Below are positions 1 through 8,139 of a stretch of 64,000 nucleotides of DNA, piece after piece; the stretch's first letter is position 1, and every line of letters begins with the position of its first letter. Below the pieces are notes generated by a model, which did no database searches, was not told the DNA's origin, and worked only from the letters and a program-made list of their open reading frames with translations. Location of the stretch: positions 62,001-126,000 of the forward strand of contig NZ_VXLC01000019.1 in NCBI RefSeq assembly GCF_008704205.1, given 5' to 3'. The stretch comes from Nocardia colli (GTDB lineage: Bacteria; Actinomycetota; Actinomycetes; Mycobacteriales; Mycobacteriaceae). The position numbers and the translations under genes are program-made.

Positions 1-615
1 CGCAAGGCCTCGCAGTCGCTCGGCGGCCGGCTGCCGATCCCGCTGCTCGCCGTGCTGGACGAGGCCGCCAACGTGGTGCGCTGGAAGGATCTGCCCAAGC
101 AGTACAGCCACTTCGGCTCGCGCGGCATCGTGGTGATGACCGTGCTGCAGTCCTGGGCGCAGGGCGTGCGCTGCTGGGGCGAGCCGGGCATGAACGCGCT
201 GTGGGCCGCCGCGAACATCAAGGTGCTCGGCAGCGGCGTGGACGATACGAACTTCCTGCGCGAGCGGTCCGAGGCGATCGGCGACTACGAGGTCGTCTCC
301 GCGTCGGTGTCGGAATCCTCAGGCGGCAAGAGCTATTCGCGTTCGCTCGGCTCGTCGAAGACGTTCAGTGTGCAGGCGCTGGCCCAGTTGCCGCGCGGAC
401 GGGTGATCGTCTTCCCATCCGGCGCGCCGCCGGTGCTGGTTCGCACGGTTCCCTGGTGGGAGGGCGAGTACGCTGCCGAGGTGACGAAGTCCATCTCGCA
501 CCATGATCCGCAGCGCAAGACGGAGATCGGTGACCTGATGCCGGGCACGCCCTCGCTGAGCAAGGGCACCCCGCCGCCGGAGTACGGGAAGATCGAGGAG
601 GTCAGGCCACTGTGA
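1..615 (+). CDS. TraD/TraG-type conjugative coupling protein, C-terminal part
   Basis: The frame is open from the first base, so this is the 3' part of a gene starting outside the window. The visible 204 codons open with a Walker-B-like stretch, LLAVLDEAANV, then VVMTVLQSW and MNALWAAANIKVLGSGVDD. These are typical of the C-terminal ATPase and TraM-recognition region of VirD4/TraG/TraD coupling proteins, which feed the relaxase-DNA complex into a type IV-like conjugation channel at the inner membrane. The tail (from PGTPSLSKGTPPPEYGKI) is proline-rich, as often seen in actinobacterial plasmid and ICE versions. It is followed by a DUF4913 gene and a coiled-coil gene, which supports an integrative/conjugative element. 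The family call is strong; substrate and element type are inferred. Confidence 0.82.
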   Translation, partial: RKASQSLGGRLPIPLLAVLDEAANVVRWKDLPKQYSHFGSRGIVVMTVLQSWAQGVRCWGEPGMNALWAAANIKVLGSGVDDTNFLRERSEAIGDYEVVSASVSESSGGKSYSRSLGSSKTFSVQALAQLPRGRVIVFPSGAPPVLVRTVPWWEGEYAAEVTKSISHHDPQRKTEIGDLMPGTPSLSKGTPPPEYGKIEEVRPL

Positions 616-682
616 GTGGGCGCAGCGAGCGAGCCTCGGACGCAACACTTCTGGTCGTTACGGAGCCGAATGAGGTTCGGTC

Positions 683-1069
683 ATGACTGAGCAACAGCAG
701 CAACCGATGATCTACGCGAGTGTGGTGGAGTTCGTCGAGAACTACCTGAGCCTGGTGTACCGGCGTCAGGTCACCGATCTCAGCGACACGGTGTGGTGCC
801 CGGAGTGGTGGCAGCACGCCGAGGCGATCGCCCGGCTGGACGCGATGTGGCGGGCCTGGGAGCACTTCCGGCTCGACGGGGCAACGGGATTGAGCGTGTG
901 GTTCCTCGATCACGCGGATCCGCACATGGCCAAGCTGTTCGATCCCAAGGGGCCGTTCAAGTACTGCAGCGTGCGCAACGGGCACAAGGACATGCTCAGC
1001 CCGCTGCCGTTGAAGTCGCCGCAGCACGGGATGTTCGGCGACCCGACGATCGGCGACTTCCGGATGTAG
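683..1069 (+). CDS. DUF4913 domain protein of a conjugative element
   Basis: A 128-residue soluble protein carrying the DUF4913 pattern: FVENYLSLVYRR near the N-terminus, WCPEWWQHAEAIARLDAMWRAWE in the middle, and WFLDHADPHMAKLFDPKGPF with KYC.V.NGH near the end. Proteins of this family are small and tryptophan-rich and are found mostly on actinobacterial plasmids and integrative elements beside the coupling-protein gene, as here (67 bases downstream of its stop). Biochemical function is unknown. The start ATG is the only good one; no strong ribosome site is visible. A perfect hairpin terminator follows the stop within 20 bases, so this is probably the last gene of the transfer operon. Confidence 0.8.
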   Translation: MTEQQQQPMIYASVVEFVENYLSLVYRRQVTDLSDTVWCPEWWQHAEAIARLDAMWRAWEHFRLDGATGLSVWFLDHADPHMAKLFDPKGPFKYCSVRNGHKDMLSPLPLKSPQHGMFGDPTIGDFRM

Positions 1070-1086
1070 CTCGCGGTACGAAAAGT

Positions 1087-1113
1087 AAACGCCCGCTTGA
1101 TAAGCGGGCGTTT
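1087..1113. terminator. Rho-independent terminator (bidirectional)
   Basis: A perfect 12-bp stem (AAACGCCCGCTT / AAGCGGGCGTTT) with a 3-base loop and T-rich flank. It lies between the DUF4913 gene on the plus strand and the convergent coiled-coil gene on the minus strand and can serve both. Confidence 0.85.
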
Positions 1114-1123
1114 CTTTATGCTG

Positions 1124-1678
1124 CTAGCGGGTGCGTTCCAGTCCGCGCGACTCTTGTTCGCGGGCCCTGGTCACCGCGGGCGCCTCCTCGGGACGGGTGC
1201 GAACCGCCTCGATCGGGGGCTGGGCCTGGCCTACCTCGATCAACATGCGTACCGCGGCGAGTTCGGGCGCGACACCCATCTTCGCCAGGTGCGCGGCGAT
1301 CGCCATGCGCCGTTCGGGGGAGTCGTACTGCAGCACCGGCGGCTTGGCTTGTGCCGCGGCGGCGATGCCTGCCATGCGGGTCGCCTCGGCCTGGGCGGTG
1401 AAGCGGTCTTTCTCCAGCGACACACCGCGTTCCGGGATCGGCTTCTCGATCATCCGGGCCAGTTCGGTGTTGCGCGGGTCCTTGGCCTTGGAGTCGCGGG
1501 CCTCGCGGATTTGCATCTCGCGGGCCTCTTTCATCCTGGCCTCGGTGACCTTGACGCGCGCCTCGGCTTCTTTTTGACCACGCTCGCGGGTCCGCAGTGC
1601 GACCAGCGTCGCAAGCTGCAACATAGTCCTCATCATGGCCGCTGTCTCGCGGCCGATGTCGTCCAGTTCCTCGGACAT
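1124..1678 (-). CDS. coiled-coil hypothetical protein of the mobile element
   Basis: A 184-residue protein rich in Ala, Arg, Glu and Met with no signal peptide or membrane segment. Residues about 25-70 form a charged heptad-like helix (ERGQKEAEARVKVTEARMKE), followed by a second helical half with ERRMAIAAHLAKMGVAPELAAVRM. The N-terminus is MSEELDDIGRETAAMM. It converges on the DUF4913 gene and ends against the shared terminator. I do not recognise a named family. By position it is a cargo or maintenance gene of the conjugative element. Existence is supported by biased codon use and a full-length helical product; function is unknown. Confidence 0.6.
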   Translation of the reverse strand: MSEELDDIGRETAAMMRTMLQLATLVALRTRERGQKEAEARVKVTEARMKEAREMQIREARDSKAKDPRNTELARMIEKPIPERGVSLEKDRFTAQAEATRMAGIAAAAQAKPPVLQYDSPERRMAIAAHLAKMGVAPELAAVRMLIEVGQAQPPIEAVRTRPEEAPAVTRAREQESRGLERTR

Positions 1679-2027
1679 GGCTGCTCCCCGATGCTGCAGT
1701 GATCACTATGGATGTTGTGGTGCTTCGTCTGGACAACGCCAGGGGACTGTAGTCCGTCCGACGATGCCCCGGCTGCAAACGTGGACACCGGGAGAACTCG
1801 TGTCGTCGCATTCCCTTGCTCGGGGGTCGCCCGTCAGAGGGGTTGCCACGCTACGCGAACTCCGTGTTTCGAGGTTACCCGAGAAAGCATCGCCGCAACC
1901 GTACGGCTGTGCCGCTTATCAGCATATATCGCACAATTCCGACAGTCTCGGTAACTCGCCGGAGGATCTCCGGTCTGAGCCAACCCTAACCGGAGGATTA
2001 GGGTCCCCTTGCCCGGCGCGACACGTG
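1679..2027. other. intergenic gap with two small inverted repeats; possible element edge
   Basis: No credible gene. Bases 1959-1973 form CCGGAG-GAT-CTCCGG, and 1983-2004 form ACCCTAA-N8-TTAGGGT whose loop repeats CCGGAGGA. The composition is more AT-rich around 1915-1945 (a TATATC run) than in the flanking genes. This is where transfer genes give way to chromosomal ppi-hisS, so an attachment site may lie here, but no duplicate att core can be seen within the window. Confidence 0.4.
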
Positions 2028-2062
2028 TCGGGCCCCGCACCGGCGATCGATGCGGGGCCCGA
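2028..2062 (-). terminator. terminator hairpin of the cyclophilin gene
   Basis: A perfect 12-bp GC-rich stem (TCGGGCCCCGCA / TGCGGGGCCCGA) with an 11-base loop. It starts 15 bases past the stop codon of the minus-strand peptidylprolyl isomerase gene. There is no clear T-tract, which is usual in high-GC actinobacteria. Confidence 0.75.
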
Positions 2063-2077
2063 ACGGTTTTCGCGGTC

Positions 2078-2956
2078 TCAGTCGATCCGGACCGACTGGA
2101 TGTCGACCGGCTGGCTCGGCTTGCCGTCGCCGGGGCCGTTCGAGTTGTCCTGGCCGTTCTTCGCGATCTTGTCCAGGGTGCTCATGCTGTTGTCGTCGAC
2201 CGTGCCGAAGATGGTGTAGTTCGGCGGCAGCTGCGAATCGCCGTAGACGACGAAGAACTGGCTGCCATTGGTGCCCGGTCCCGCGTTCGCCATGGCCAGC
2301 GTGCCGCGCTTGTACGCGATCGGCTTCTGCGCCGCCATCGGATCGTTGGCGTCGAGCTGATCGGTCGGGTACTCGTTGTCGAACTCGTAGCCCGGCCCGC
2401 CCATGCCGCTCGCGGTCGGGTCACCGCACTGCAGCACCTTCAGGCCGTCGCTGGCGGTCATCCGATGGCAGCTGGTGCCGTCGAAGAACTTCTGCGCCGC
2501 CAGACTGACGAAACTGTTCACCGTGCAGGGTGATTCGGCGTTGTTCAGGGTCAAGCCGATCGGACCCTGATTGGTCTCCATGCTGACGCTGACCTTCGCG
2601 TCGTTGCCGGTGGTCGGGATGCCGTCGGCCTTGGCCGGCTTGGTCGCCGGCTTGTCGGCCGGCTTCTGGCTGTCCTTGTAGACGCAGTTGACCAGCGCGG
2701 GCTTGGCCGCCGCGGCGGGCGGGGCCGCCGCCGACGGTGCGCTGCTCGAATTCGTCGCGTCCTTGGCATCGGAGCCGCTGTCGTCGCCCTTGGTCAGGAA
2801 GTAGACCCCGGATATCGCCGCGACCAAAACGACAACACCGAGCACCGACCCGGCGATCGTGAGTTGCTTGCGCCTGCGTGCGCGCTCGGCCCGGTTGGCG
2901 AGCTGGCGCTCCAACTTGCGTTTCGCCGCTGCTCGCCGCTGTTCGTTGCTCGGCAC
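2078..2956 (-). CDS. ppiB: membrane-anchored cyclophilin-type peptidyl-prolyl cis-trans isomerase
   Basis: Catalyses proline cis-trans isomerisation, probably on exported proteins outside the membrane. From the GTG at 2956 the product is about 292 residues: a basic N-terminus PSNEQRRAAAKRKLERQL, one membrane segment (about residues 31-53, TIAGSVLGVVVLVAAISGVY), an Ala/Pro/Lys-rich linker, then a cyclophilin domain with SCHRMT (catalytic Arg), QCGDPTASGMGGPGYEF and GTNGSQFFVVYGDS. This matches mycobacterial Rv2582. The GTG at 2956 was chosen because GGAGG lies 9 bases upstream and the basic motif starts here in homologues; an upstream in-frame ATG at 3004 has no such site. It is divergent from hisS, as expected from mycobacterial synteny. 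Confidence 0.9.
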   Translation of the reverse strand: MPSNEQRRAAAKRKLERQLANRAERARRRKQLTIAGSVLGVVVLVAAISGVYFLTKGDDSGSDAKDATNSSSAPSAAAPPAAAAKPALVNCVYKDSQKPADKPATKPAKADGIPTTGNDAKVSVSMETNQGPIGLTLNNAESPCTVNSFVSLAAQKFFDGTSCHRMTASDGLKVLQCGDPTASGMGGPGYEFDNEYPTDQLDANDPMAAQKPIAYKRGTLAMANAGPGTNGSQFFVVYGDSQLPPNYTIFGTVDDNSMSTLDKIAKNGQDNSNGPGDGKPSQPVDIQSVRID

Positions 2957-3152
2957 TACCACGTTCCTCCCGTGTCCGGTTGTTACGGCATGAGAGTCTG
3001 CCATTTATTCCTGAGACTGCCCTGCACTTCCTGAGAGCGGTGCGCCTCACAGGTGACCGGAATCGCGCATAACGGGCAGGAACGGGCCCATGTGGGGAGG
3101 TAGGCGTAACCGGTTGGACTTGCGGGGGCGTGGTGGGGAAAACTGGACCACC

Positions 3153-4424
3153 GTGACCAAGACCAGCAGCTTTTCCGCCCCGAAGGGGGTTCCGGACTAC
3201 GTCCCGCCCGGCTCGGCCGAATTCGTCGCGGTGCGTGACGGACTGATCCGCGCCGCCCGACTGGCCGGATACGGACATATCGAGCTGCCGGTCTTCGAGG
3301 ACACCGGGCTGTTCGCCCGCGGCGTCGGCGAGTCGACCGACGTGGTGAGCAAGGAGATGTACACCTTCCCCGATCGCGGCGATCGCAGCGTCACGTTGCG
3401 CCCCGAGGGGACCGCCGGGGTGATGCGGGCCGTCATCGAGCACGGGCTCGATCGCGGGCAGCTTCCGGTGAAGTTGGTCTACAACGGGCCGTTCTTCCGT
3501 TACGAGCGACCTCAGGCCGGTCGGTACCGGCAGCTACAGCAGGTCGGCATCGAGGCGATCGGCGTGGACGACCCCGCGCTGGACGCCGAGGTGATCGCGA
3601 TCGCCGACGCGGGGTTCCGCGGGCTCGGGCTGGACGGGTTCCGGCTGGAGCTGACCTCGCTCGGCGACGACACCTGCCGCCCGCAGTATCGGGAACTGCT
3701 GCAGGAGTTCCTGTTCAAGTTGCCGCTCGACGAGGAGACCAAGCGCCGGGCCGAGATCAACCCGCTGCGCGTGCTCGACGACAAGCGGGCCGAGGTGCGC
3801 GACATGACCGCGGACGCGCCGCTGATGATCGATCACCTCTCCGAATCGGCGAAGACGCACTTCGAGCAGGTGCTCGGGTACCTGGACGCGCTCGGCGTGC
3901 CGTACGTGGTGAATCCGCGGATGGTGCGCGGGCTCGACTACTACACCAAGACCACGTTCGAGTTCGTGCACGACGGGCTCGGCGCGCAATCCGGCATCGG
4001 CGGTGGCGGGCGTTACGACGGGCTGATGGCGCAGCTCGGCGGACAACCGTTGTCCGGCATCGGATTCGGGCTCGGGGTCGACCGGACGGTGCTGGCGCTG
4101 CAGGCCGAAGGAAAGACGGCAGGCGAGGCCGCGCGCTGCGAGGTGTTCGGGGTGCCGCTGGGAGACGCGGCCAAACAGCGGCTCGTGGTGCTCGCCGCGC
4201 AATTGCGCGCGGCAGGGATCAGCGTCGATCTGGCCTACGGCGGGCGCGGCGTGAAGGGCGCGATGAAAGCGGCCGACCGGTCCGGCGCGAAGTTCACCCT
4301 GGTGCTCGGGGACCGCGATCTTACCGAGGAGACGATCGGTGTGAAGGAAATGGCAACCGGGGAACAGCGCCAGATCCCGATCGCCGAAGCGGTAGGTGCG
4401 ATTCGCGAGGCGCTCGGGGTCTAA
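3153..4424 (+). CDS. hisS: histidyl-tRNA synthetase
   Basis: Class II synthetase charging tRNA-His. At 423 residues it has the usual actinobacterial length. Visible motifs are motif 2 (GPFFRYERPQAGRYRQ, with QQVGIEAIG), the histidine motifs GLDYYTKTTFE and GGGGRYDGL, motif 3 (GIGFGLGVDR), and a C-terminal anticodon domain with DLAYGGRGVKGAMKAADRSGA. The GTG at 3153 is preferred over the ATG at 3090 because homology begins at KTSSFSAPKGVPDY and the extra residues are not conserved. It stands alone; the downstream gap holds only repeats. Confidence 0.95.
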   Translation: MTKTSSFSAPKGVPDYVPPGSAEFVAVRDGLIRAARLAGYGHIELPVFEDTGLFARGVGESTDVVSKEMYTFPDRGDRSVTLRPEGTAGVMRAVIEHGLDRGQLPVKLVYNGPFFRYERPQAGRYRQLQQVGIEAIGVDDPALDAEVIAIADAGFRGLGLDGFRLELTSLGDDTCRPQYRELLQEFLFKLPLDEETKRRAEINPLRVLDDKRAEVRDMTADAPLMIDHLSESAKTHFEQVLGYLDALGVPYVVNPRMVRGLDYYTKTTFEFVHDGLGAQSGIGGGGRYDGLMAQLGGQPLSGIGFGLGVDRTVLALQAEGKTAGEAARCEVFGVPLGDAAKQRLVVLAAQLRAAGISVDLAYGGRGVKGAMKAADRSGAKFTLVLGDRDLTEETIGVKEMATGEQRQIPIAEAVGAIREALGV

Positions 4425-4574
4425 CGGTCGGGGCGTCGGCCGGATCGTTGGCGACTGCCCGCTGGCAGCTCCGATGGCGACCGGTTAAGCCATCGGAATG
4501 CATTGCGGACGGTGACCCGACGCGGAATCCCCCCGAGCGGCAAGCCAATTACTCACGGCAGGCCGCTGGTCTCG

Positions 4575-4800
4575 CTCAACGGGACCTGATGGTGGCGCTA
4601 CCCGGCGTGTCGCTCGGTGAGGTCCCGTTGGTGGCTGTTGGTCGTGATCGGTGGGACTTGATGGTGGCGTTACTCGGGGTGTCCCGTTGGTGGTGGTCAG
4701 CGGGCTCGGTGGTGGTGTCGGGGGGGATTGCGTGGTGACGTCCCGTGGGTGGCCGTTGGTTATGATTCACGGGATGTGATGGTGGTGCTGCTCGGCGAAT
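4575..4800. repeat. family A palindromic repeats (divergent variant)
   Basis: In the gene-free gap 4425-4986, the unit CGGGACCTGATGGTGGCG..TACxCGGxGTGTC occurs at 4581 and 4653 (72-base spacing), with a decayed copy at 4771. Each is paired with GTCCCGTTGGTGG-type reverse arms. The same 72-base spacing recurs in the array at 8696-8975. The bases before 4575 and after 4800 show nothing recognisable. Confidence 0.6.
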
Positions 4801-4986
4801 TGGTCGCTGGTTGGGATCAGGGGGAGGTGCTGGGGCGCTATTCGGGTGTCGGTCGGCCGAGGTCGGTGGGGTGCGGCGGCAATACGGAACGGCGGCAACG
4901 TTTCCGAAGGGGGTACCCGAGTGGGGGTGTGGGGGTAACGTGACTGCGCGCACGGCGTCGCGCTGATGTCGCGGAGAGGTGGGCCG

Positions 4987-5631
4987 GTGTCGAATTCTGG
5001 TGAGCAGCACATGGATCCGCCGGTCGGACTGGATCTGGTCGCGCCCGAAATGTATGCGCCGATGCTGCGCAGGCTGGCGCTGGCTGCGGCCGGGATCGGG
5101 ATCGGCTCCGCGTTGCTCGCGGCGACCGTGGTCAGCTGGCCGATCGCGGTGGCCATCGGAGTGGTTGTCGGCGCGCCCACCGTCGGCTACGCGTTCGCAT
5201 TGCGGCGTCGGCGAATGTGGATGGCGGGCACCATGATTCACGCGCGCCGGCTGTTCGGTGAGCGGCAGGTGGAGGTGTCCGCGGCGACCGGCGTCGAGGT
5301 CCTCATCTTCCCCGCGCGGCTCAGCCGGATCGTCCTGCGCGTCACCGCGGGCGAGATCTCCCAGATCATCCCGCTCGCCATGTACACCGACGCGGGCAGC
5401 GGCCGCGAGATGCACCTACTCGGCCTGCGCCGCCTGGCTGACGCCCTCGCTGCCAGCCAGCTCGCCGCCGCGGTTTCGGTCTCCGCCCTTCTGGTCCACC
5501 AACTCCGCGCCGAAGCCCGCGACGCCGGCCTCCCCGACCGCCCCCTCTACCGCGCCGTCCAAATGGCCCGCACCAAAGACGCCGTCTCCCCGGTAGTCCT
5601 GACCGACCGCGAAGTAGCCGCCCTCACCTAA
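4987..5631 (+). CDS. two-TM membrane protein of unknown function
   Basis: About 214 residues. Two adjacent hydrophobic helices (ALAAAGIGIGSALLAATVVSW and AVAIGVVVGAPTVGYAFAL) are followed by a soluble region with GTMIHARRLFGERQVEVSAATGVEV and IPLAMYTDAGSGREMHLLGL. The layout resembles actinobacterial membrane proteins with a PH-like cytosolic domain, but I cannot assign a family. The GTG at 4987 was chosen because GGAGAGG lies 7 bases upstream; an ATG at 4966 is in frame but overlaps that site. Codon use is strongly GC3-biased throughout, so it is a real gene. It is a single gene between repeat-rich gaps. Confidence 0.65.
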   Translation: MSNSGEQHMDPPVGLDLVAPEMYAPMLRRLALAAAGIGIGSALLAATVVSWPIAVAIGVVVGAPTVGYAFALRRRRMWMAGTMIHARRLFGERQVEVSAATGVEVLIFPARLSRIVLRVTAGEISQIIPLAMYTDAGSGREMHLLGLRRLADALAASQLAAAVSVSALLVHQLRAEARDAGLPDRPLYRAVQMARTKDAVSPVVLTDREVAALT

Positions 5632-5804
5632 ACGCCGCCGCGCACCAGCACGCGCGACAGCACCGACATGCCATGTGCGCGAGACCAACTCGTCTATGCC
5701 AGTCCATACGGAACTCGGCGGGCCGGCCGAGCTGTTTGACCGGGACATCTCGGTCACCTTCGCCACCGTCTCGGCATTGTTCAGGCGGCCCGCGTTCGCT
5801 GCTG

Positions 5805-6006
5805 CCCGTCCGAGCCGGAGGAGACACCGACAAGGACGGCAACGCGGTCGAGCTGCCGGTGTACGGCACCGTCGCCGAGGCGATCAAGGAGTCCGGCGCC
5901 GACGTCTCCATCGCGTTCGTGCCGCCGAAGTCCGCCAAGGACGCCATCATCGAGGCGATCGACGCGGAGATCCCGCTGCTCGTGGTCATCACCGAGGGCA
6001 TCGCGG
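5805..6006 (+). pseudogene. fragment of succinyl-CoA synthetase alpha subunit (sucD-like)
   Basis: Frame starting near 5811 reads GGDTDKDGNAVELPVYGTV, AEAIKESGADVSIAFVPP and AIDAEIPLLVVITEGI, which is the N-terminal CoA-binding Rossmann region of SucD (about residues 30-100 of roughly 300). There is no start codon in a proper context, no N-terminal GMTG motif, and the homology stops abruptly at EGI. No sucC lies nearby. I read it as a dead duplicated fragment; the functional copy should be elsewhere. Confidence 0.75.
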
Positions 6007-6034
6007 ACGCGATCGTCGCGCCGAAGTCGAAGGT

Positions 6035-6180
6035 CTGGTATGTCGGTGTCGATGATGCCGGGGCCACCGCGTTCACCGTGATCCCGCGCGCGCCGACCTG
6101 CTTGGCCAGCACGCTGGTGAACGAGTCGAGCGCGGCCTTGGGCAATGGTGTACGCGATCAGCTCCGGCATCCGCGCGCCT
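6035..6180 (-). pseudogene. fragment of a short-chain dehydrogenase/reductase
   Basis: On the minus strand, PELIAYTIAQ in one frame is continued after a frameshift by PKAALDSFTSVLAKQVGARGITVNAVAP in a second frame and GIIDTDIPDL in a third. Together they reconstruct the SDR active-site and C-terminal region (Y-x-x-x-K followed by VNAVAPG). At least two frameshifts and loss of the Rossmann half make it non-functional. It abuts the sucD fragment head-on. Confidence 0.7.
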
Positions 6181-6214
6181 CGCCACTCATCTGAGGCGTC
6201 ACGCCGTCGTGCAC

Positions 6215-6340
6215 ACCGCCATGTCCCACCCGGCACTCACATCTTCACCGAACGGGACTTGACGGTGACAAATCGCGAGTAGCGCCACCTTCAGGTCCCA
6301 CTCGGTGCTTACTCCTTCGCCGAGTGGGATGTGGGGGTGG
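6215..6340. repeat. family A palindromic repeat cluster
   Basis: Contains ATGTCCCACCCGGC, then TTCACCGAACGGGACTTGACGG, then CAGGTCCCACTCGG and TTCGCCGAGTGGGATGTGG: alternating direct and inverted copies of the GTCCC(N)TTCGG core at about 36-72-base spacing, nearly the same order as at 8150-8320. Confidence 0.7.
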
Positions 6341-6361
6341 GCCTGTTCATATTCCGTGGAG

Positions 6362-6681
6362 ACGGTGAAGGTGGTCACCGCGGTGCGCGCGGTAGTCGGC
6401 GAAACCGCTTACGCGGCAGCTGAAAGCAGGGGTTCGGGCTCCGGCCGGAGCGCGGCGAGCTGCAGTCGTTCGCTCTCGGCTCGCTGTCGCTGTGTCGGCC
6501 CAGGGCGGAGGATGTGTGGACGTCGCTCTCGCCCGCGGAAGGGGAAGTTGCGATCCTGGCCGCGGCGGGCTGGACCAATAGCGCGATCGCGGTCCGCCGG
6601 GGCAGTTCGACGCGAACCGTCGACGCGCAGGTCACATCCTTGTTTGGCACTGTTCGGCGTCGCGCCGATAGAGGCAGCTAG
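6362..6681 (+). pseudogene. remnant of a LuxR-family transcriptional regulator
   Basis: Frame 2 from 6362 reads VVTAVRAVVGETAYAAAESRG. After a frameshift near 6425, frame 1 continues GFGLRPERGE and then a recognisable LuxR helix-turn-helix: SLSPAEGEVAILAAAGWTN, AIAVRRGSSTRTVDAQVTSLF, ending at TAG 6679. Everything before the last ~100 residues of a normal large LuxR/AAA regulator is missing. It is an inactivated 3' fragment. Confidence 0.7.
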
Positions 6682-7122
6682 GTGCCTTGGTCCGGCTGGA
6701 TGCTTTGAGTCTCTGCTGCCTTATCACGCGCGATTTTGCGTCAGTTCGTGTGTGAGGTGTATTGGTGCGCGGTAGTCGGCGTGTGCGGGTGGTTGTTGGT
6801 GCGTTTGAGGTGTCGCACCGTTGTGCGTGTTTGTTGTTCGCGTGCGGATCGCCGGCAGTTGGGTGTGCGTGGGCGACTTCGTGTGTGTGAGGTGTGGCTG
6901 CGCGGTCGTCGATGCGCCCGGGTGGCCGCTGGTTCGTCTGCGGTGTCGCCGCGTGGGTTGCCGCTGCCCGCACATGAAGTGCGGACGGATTCGTCCGTGC
7001 GAGGACGGAGCGGGGTGGAGTTTGCGGGGGTGACTGTCGTGTTGCTCACCGTGTGGTTTCGGGGGCGGTGCGAGTCGTTAGGGTGAAAGTTCGAGAGCCC
7101 GTCTACTGCTGAGGAGTTAGTC
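6682..7122. other. gene-free gap with a degenerate direct repeat before mdh
   Basis: No credible gene. A GTGTGAGGTGT..GCGCGGT-GTCG..GGTG(T/G)CGC block at about 6747 recurs, degenerate, at about 6885 (138-base offset). GAGGAG at 7109-7114 is the mdh ribosome site. Confidence 0.45.
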
Positions 7123-8130
7123 GTGAGCACCGCTCGGACCGCGCCTGTGACCGTTGCCGTGACCGGAGGGGCGGGGCAGATCGCCTATGGGCTGCTGTTC
7201 CGGATCGCGTCCGGGGCGATGCTCGGTGCGGATACGCCGGTGCGGTTGCGGTTGCTGGAGATTCCGGCGGCGGTGGCCTCGCTGGAGGGCGTGGCGATGG
7301 AGCTGGAGGACGGGGCGTTTCCGCTACTGGAGTCCATCGACATCAGTGCTGATCCGTGGGAAGGGTTTTCGGGCGCGAACGTCGCGGTGCTGGTCGGCGC
7401 GCGGCCGCGCACGGCGGGGATGGAACGGTCGGATCTGCTGGCCGCCAACGGAACGATCTTCACCGAGCAGGGCGCGGCGATCAACGCGAGTGCCGCCGAT
7501 GACGTGAAGGTGCTCGTGGTCGGCAACCCGGCCAACACGAACGCGTTCATCGCGATGAACAACGCACCCGACGTCCCGGCCGAACGGTTCACCGCGATGA
7601 CCCGCCTCGACCACAATCGCGCGATCGCGCAACTGGCCAAGAAGACCGGCGCGCCGGCAGCGGACATCGCCCGAGTTGCCATCTGGGGCAACCACTCCGC
7701 GACCCAATTCCCGGATATCGCGCACGCGACCATCGCCGGCCAACCAGCCCTCGACCGCATCGATGACCCGGCCTGGCTGACCGACGACTTCATCCCCACC
7801 GTCCAGCAGCGCGGCACCGCCATCATCCAGGCCCGCGGCGCCTCCTCCGCCGCCAGCGCGGCCAGCGCCGCCCTCGACCACATCCACGACTGGGTCCGCG
7901 GCACCGCCCCCGGCGACTGGGTCTCGATGGCCGTCCCCTCCGACGGCTCCTACGGCGTCCCCGAGGGCCTGATCAGCTCATTCCCCGTCACCTGCACCAA
8001 CGGCACCTACACCATCGTCCCCGACCTCCCCATCGACGACTTCGCCCGCACCCGCATCGACGCCAGCATCACCGAACTGACCCAAGAACGCGACGCCGTA
8101 ATAGATCTCGGCTTCGCCAAGCGCGCCTGA
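7123..8130 (+). CDS. mdh: malate dehydrogenase
   Basis: NAD-dependent oxidation of malate to oxaloacetate in the TCA cycle; 335 residues, the length of the MDH type 2 subfamily. Visible are the nucleotide-binding GGAGQIAYGLLFRIASG, substrate arginines in GARPRTAGMERSDLL, VVGNPANTNA, MTRLDHNRA and the catalytic histidine in IWGNHSATQFPD. The GTG start has GAGGAG 8 bases upstream. It is flanked on both sides by repeat-filled gaps and transcribed alone. The first half uses relaxed third positions (many G-ending codons such as gcg, ggg, ttg) while the second half is almost strictly C-ending, a marked codon-use change within one gene. Confidence 0.95.
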   Translation: MSTARTAPVTVAVTGGAGQIAYGLLFRIASGAMLGADTPVRLRLLEIPAAVASLEGVAMELEDGAFPLLESIDISADPWEGFSGANVAVLVGARPRTAGMERSDLLAANGTIFTEQGAAINASAADDVKVLVVGNPANTNAFIAMNNAPDVPAERFTAMTRLDHNRAIAQLAKKTGAPAADIARVAIWGNHSATQFPDIAHATIAGQPALDRIDDPAWLTDDFIPTVQQRGTAIIQARGASSAASAASAALDHIHDWVRGTAPGDWVSMAVPSDGSYGVPEGLISSFPVTCTNGTYTIVPDLPIDDFARTRIDASITELTQERDAVIDLGFAKRA

Positions 8131-8139
8131 CCTTCCCCA

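Noticed and set aside
4576..5415. 279-codon minus-strand frame opposite the two-TM membrane gene
   Set aside because: His/Pro/Arg-rich low-complexity reading generated by repeats and by the reverse strand of a biased gene.
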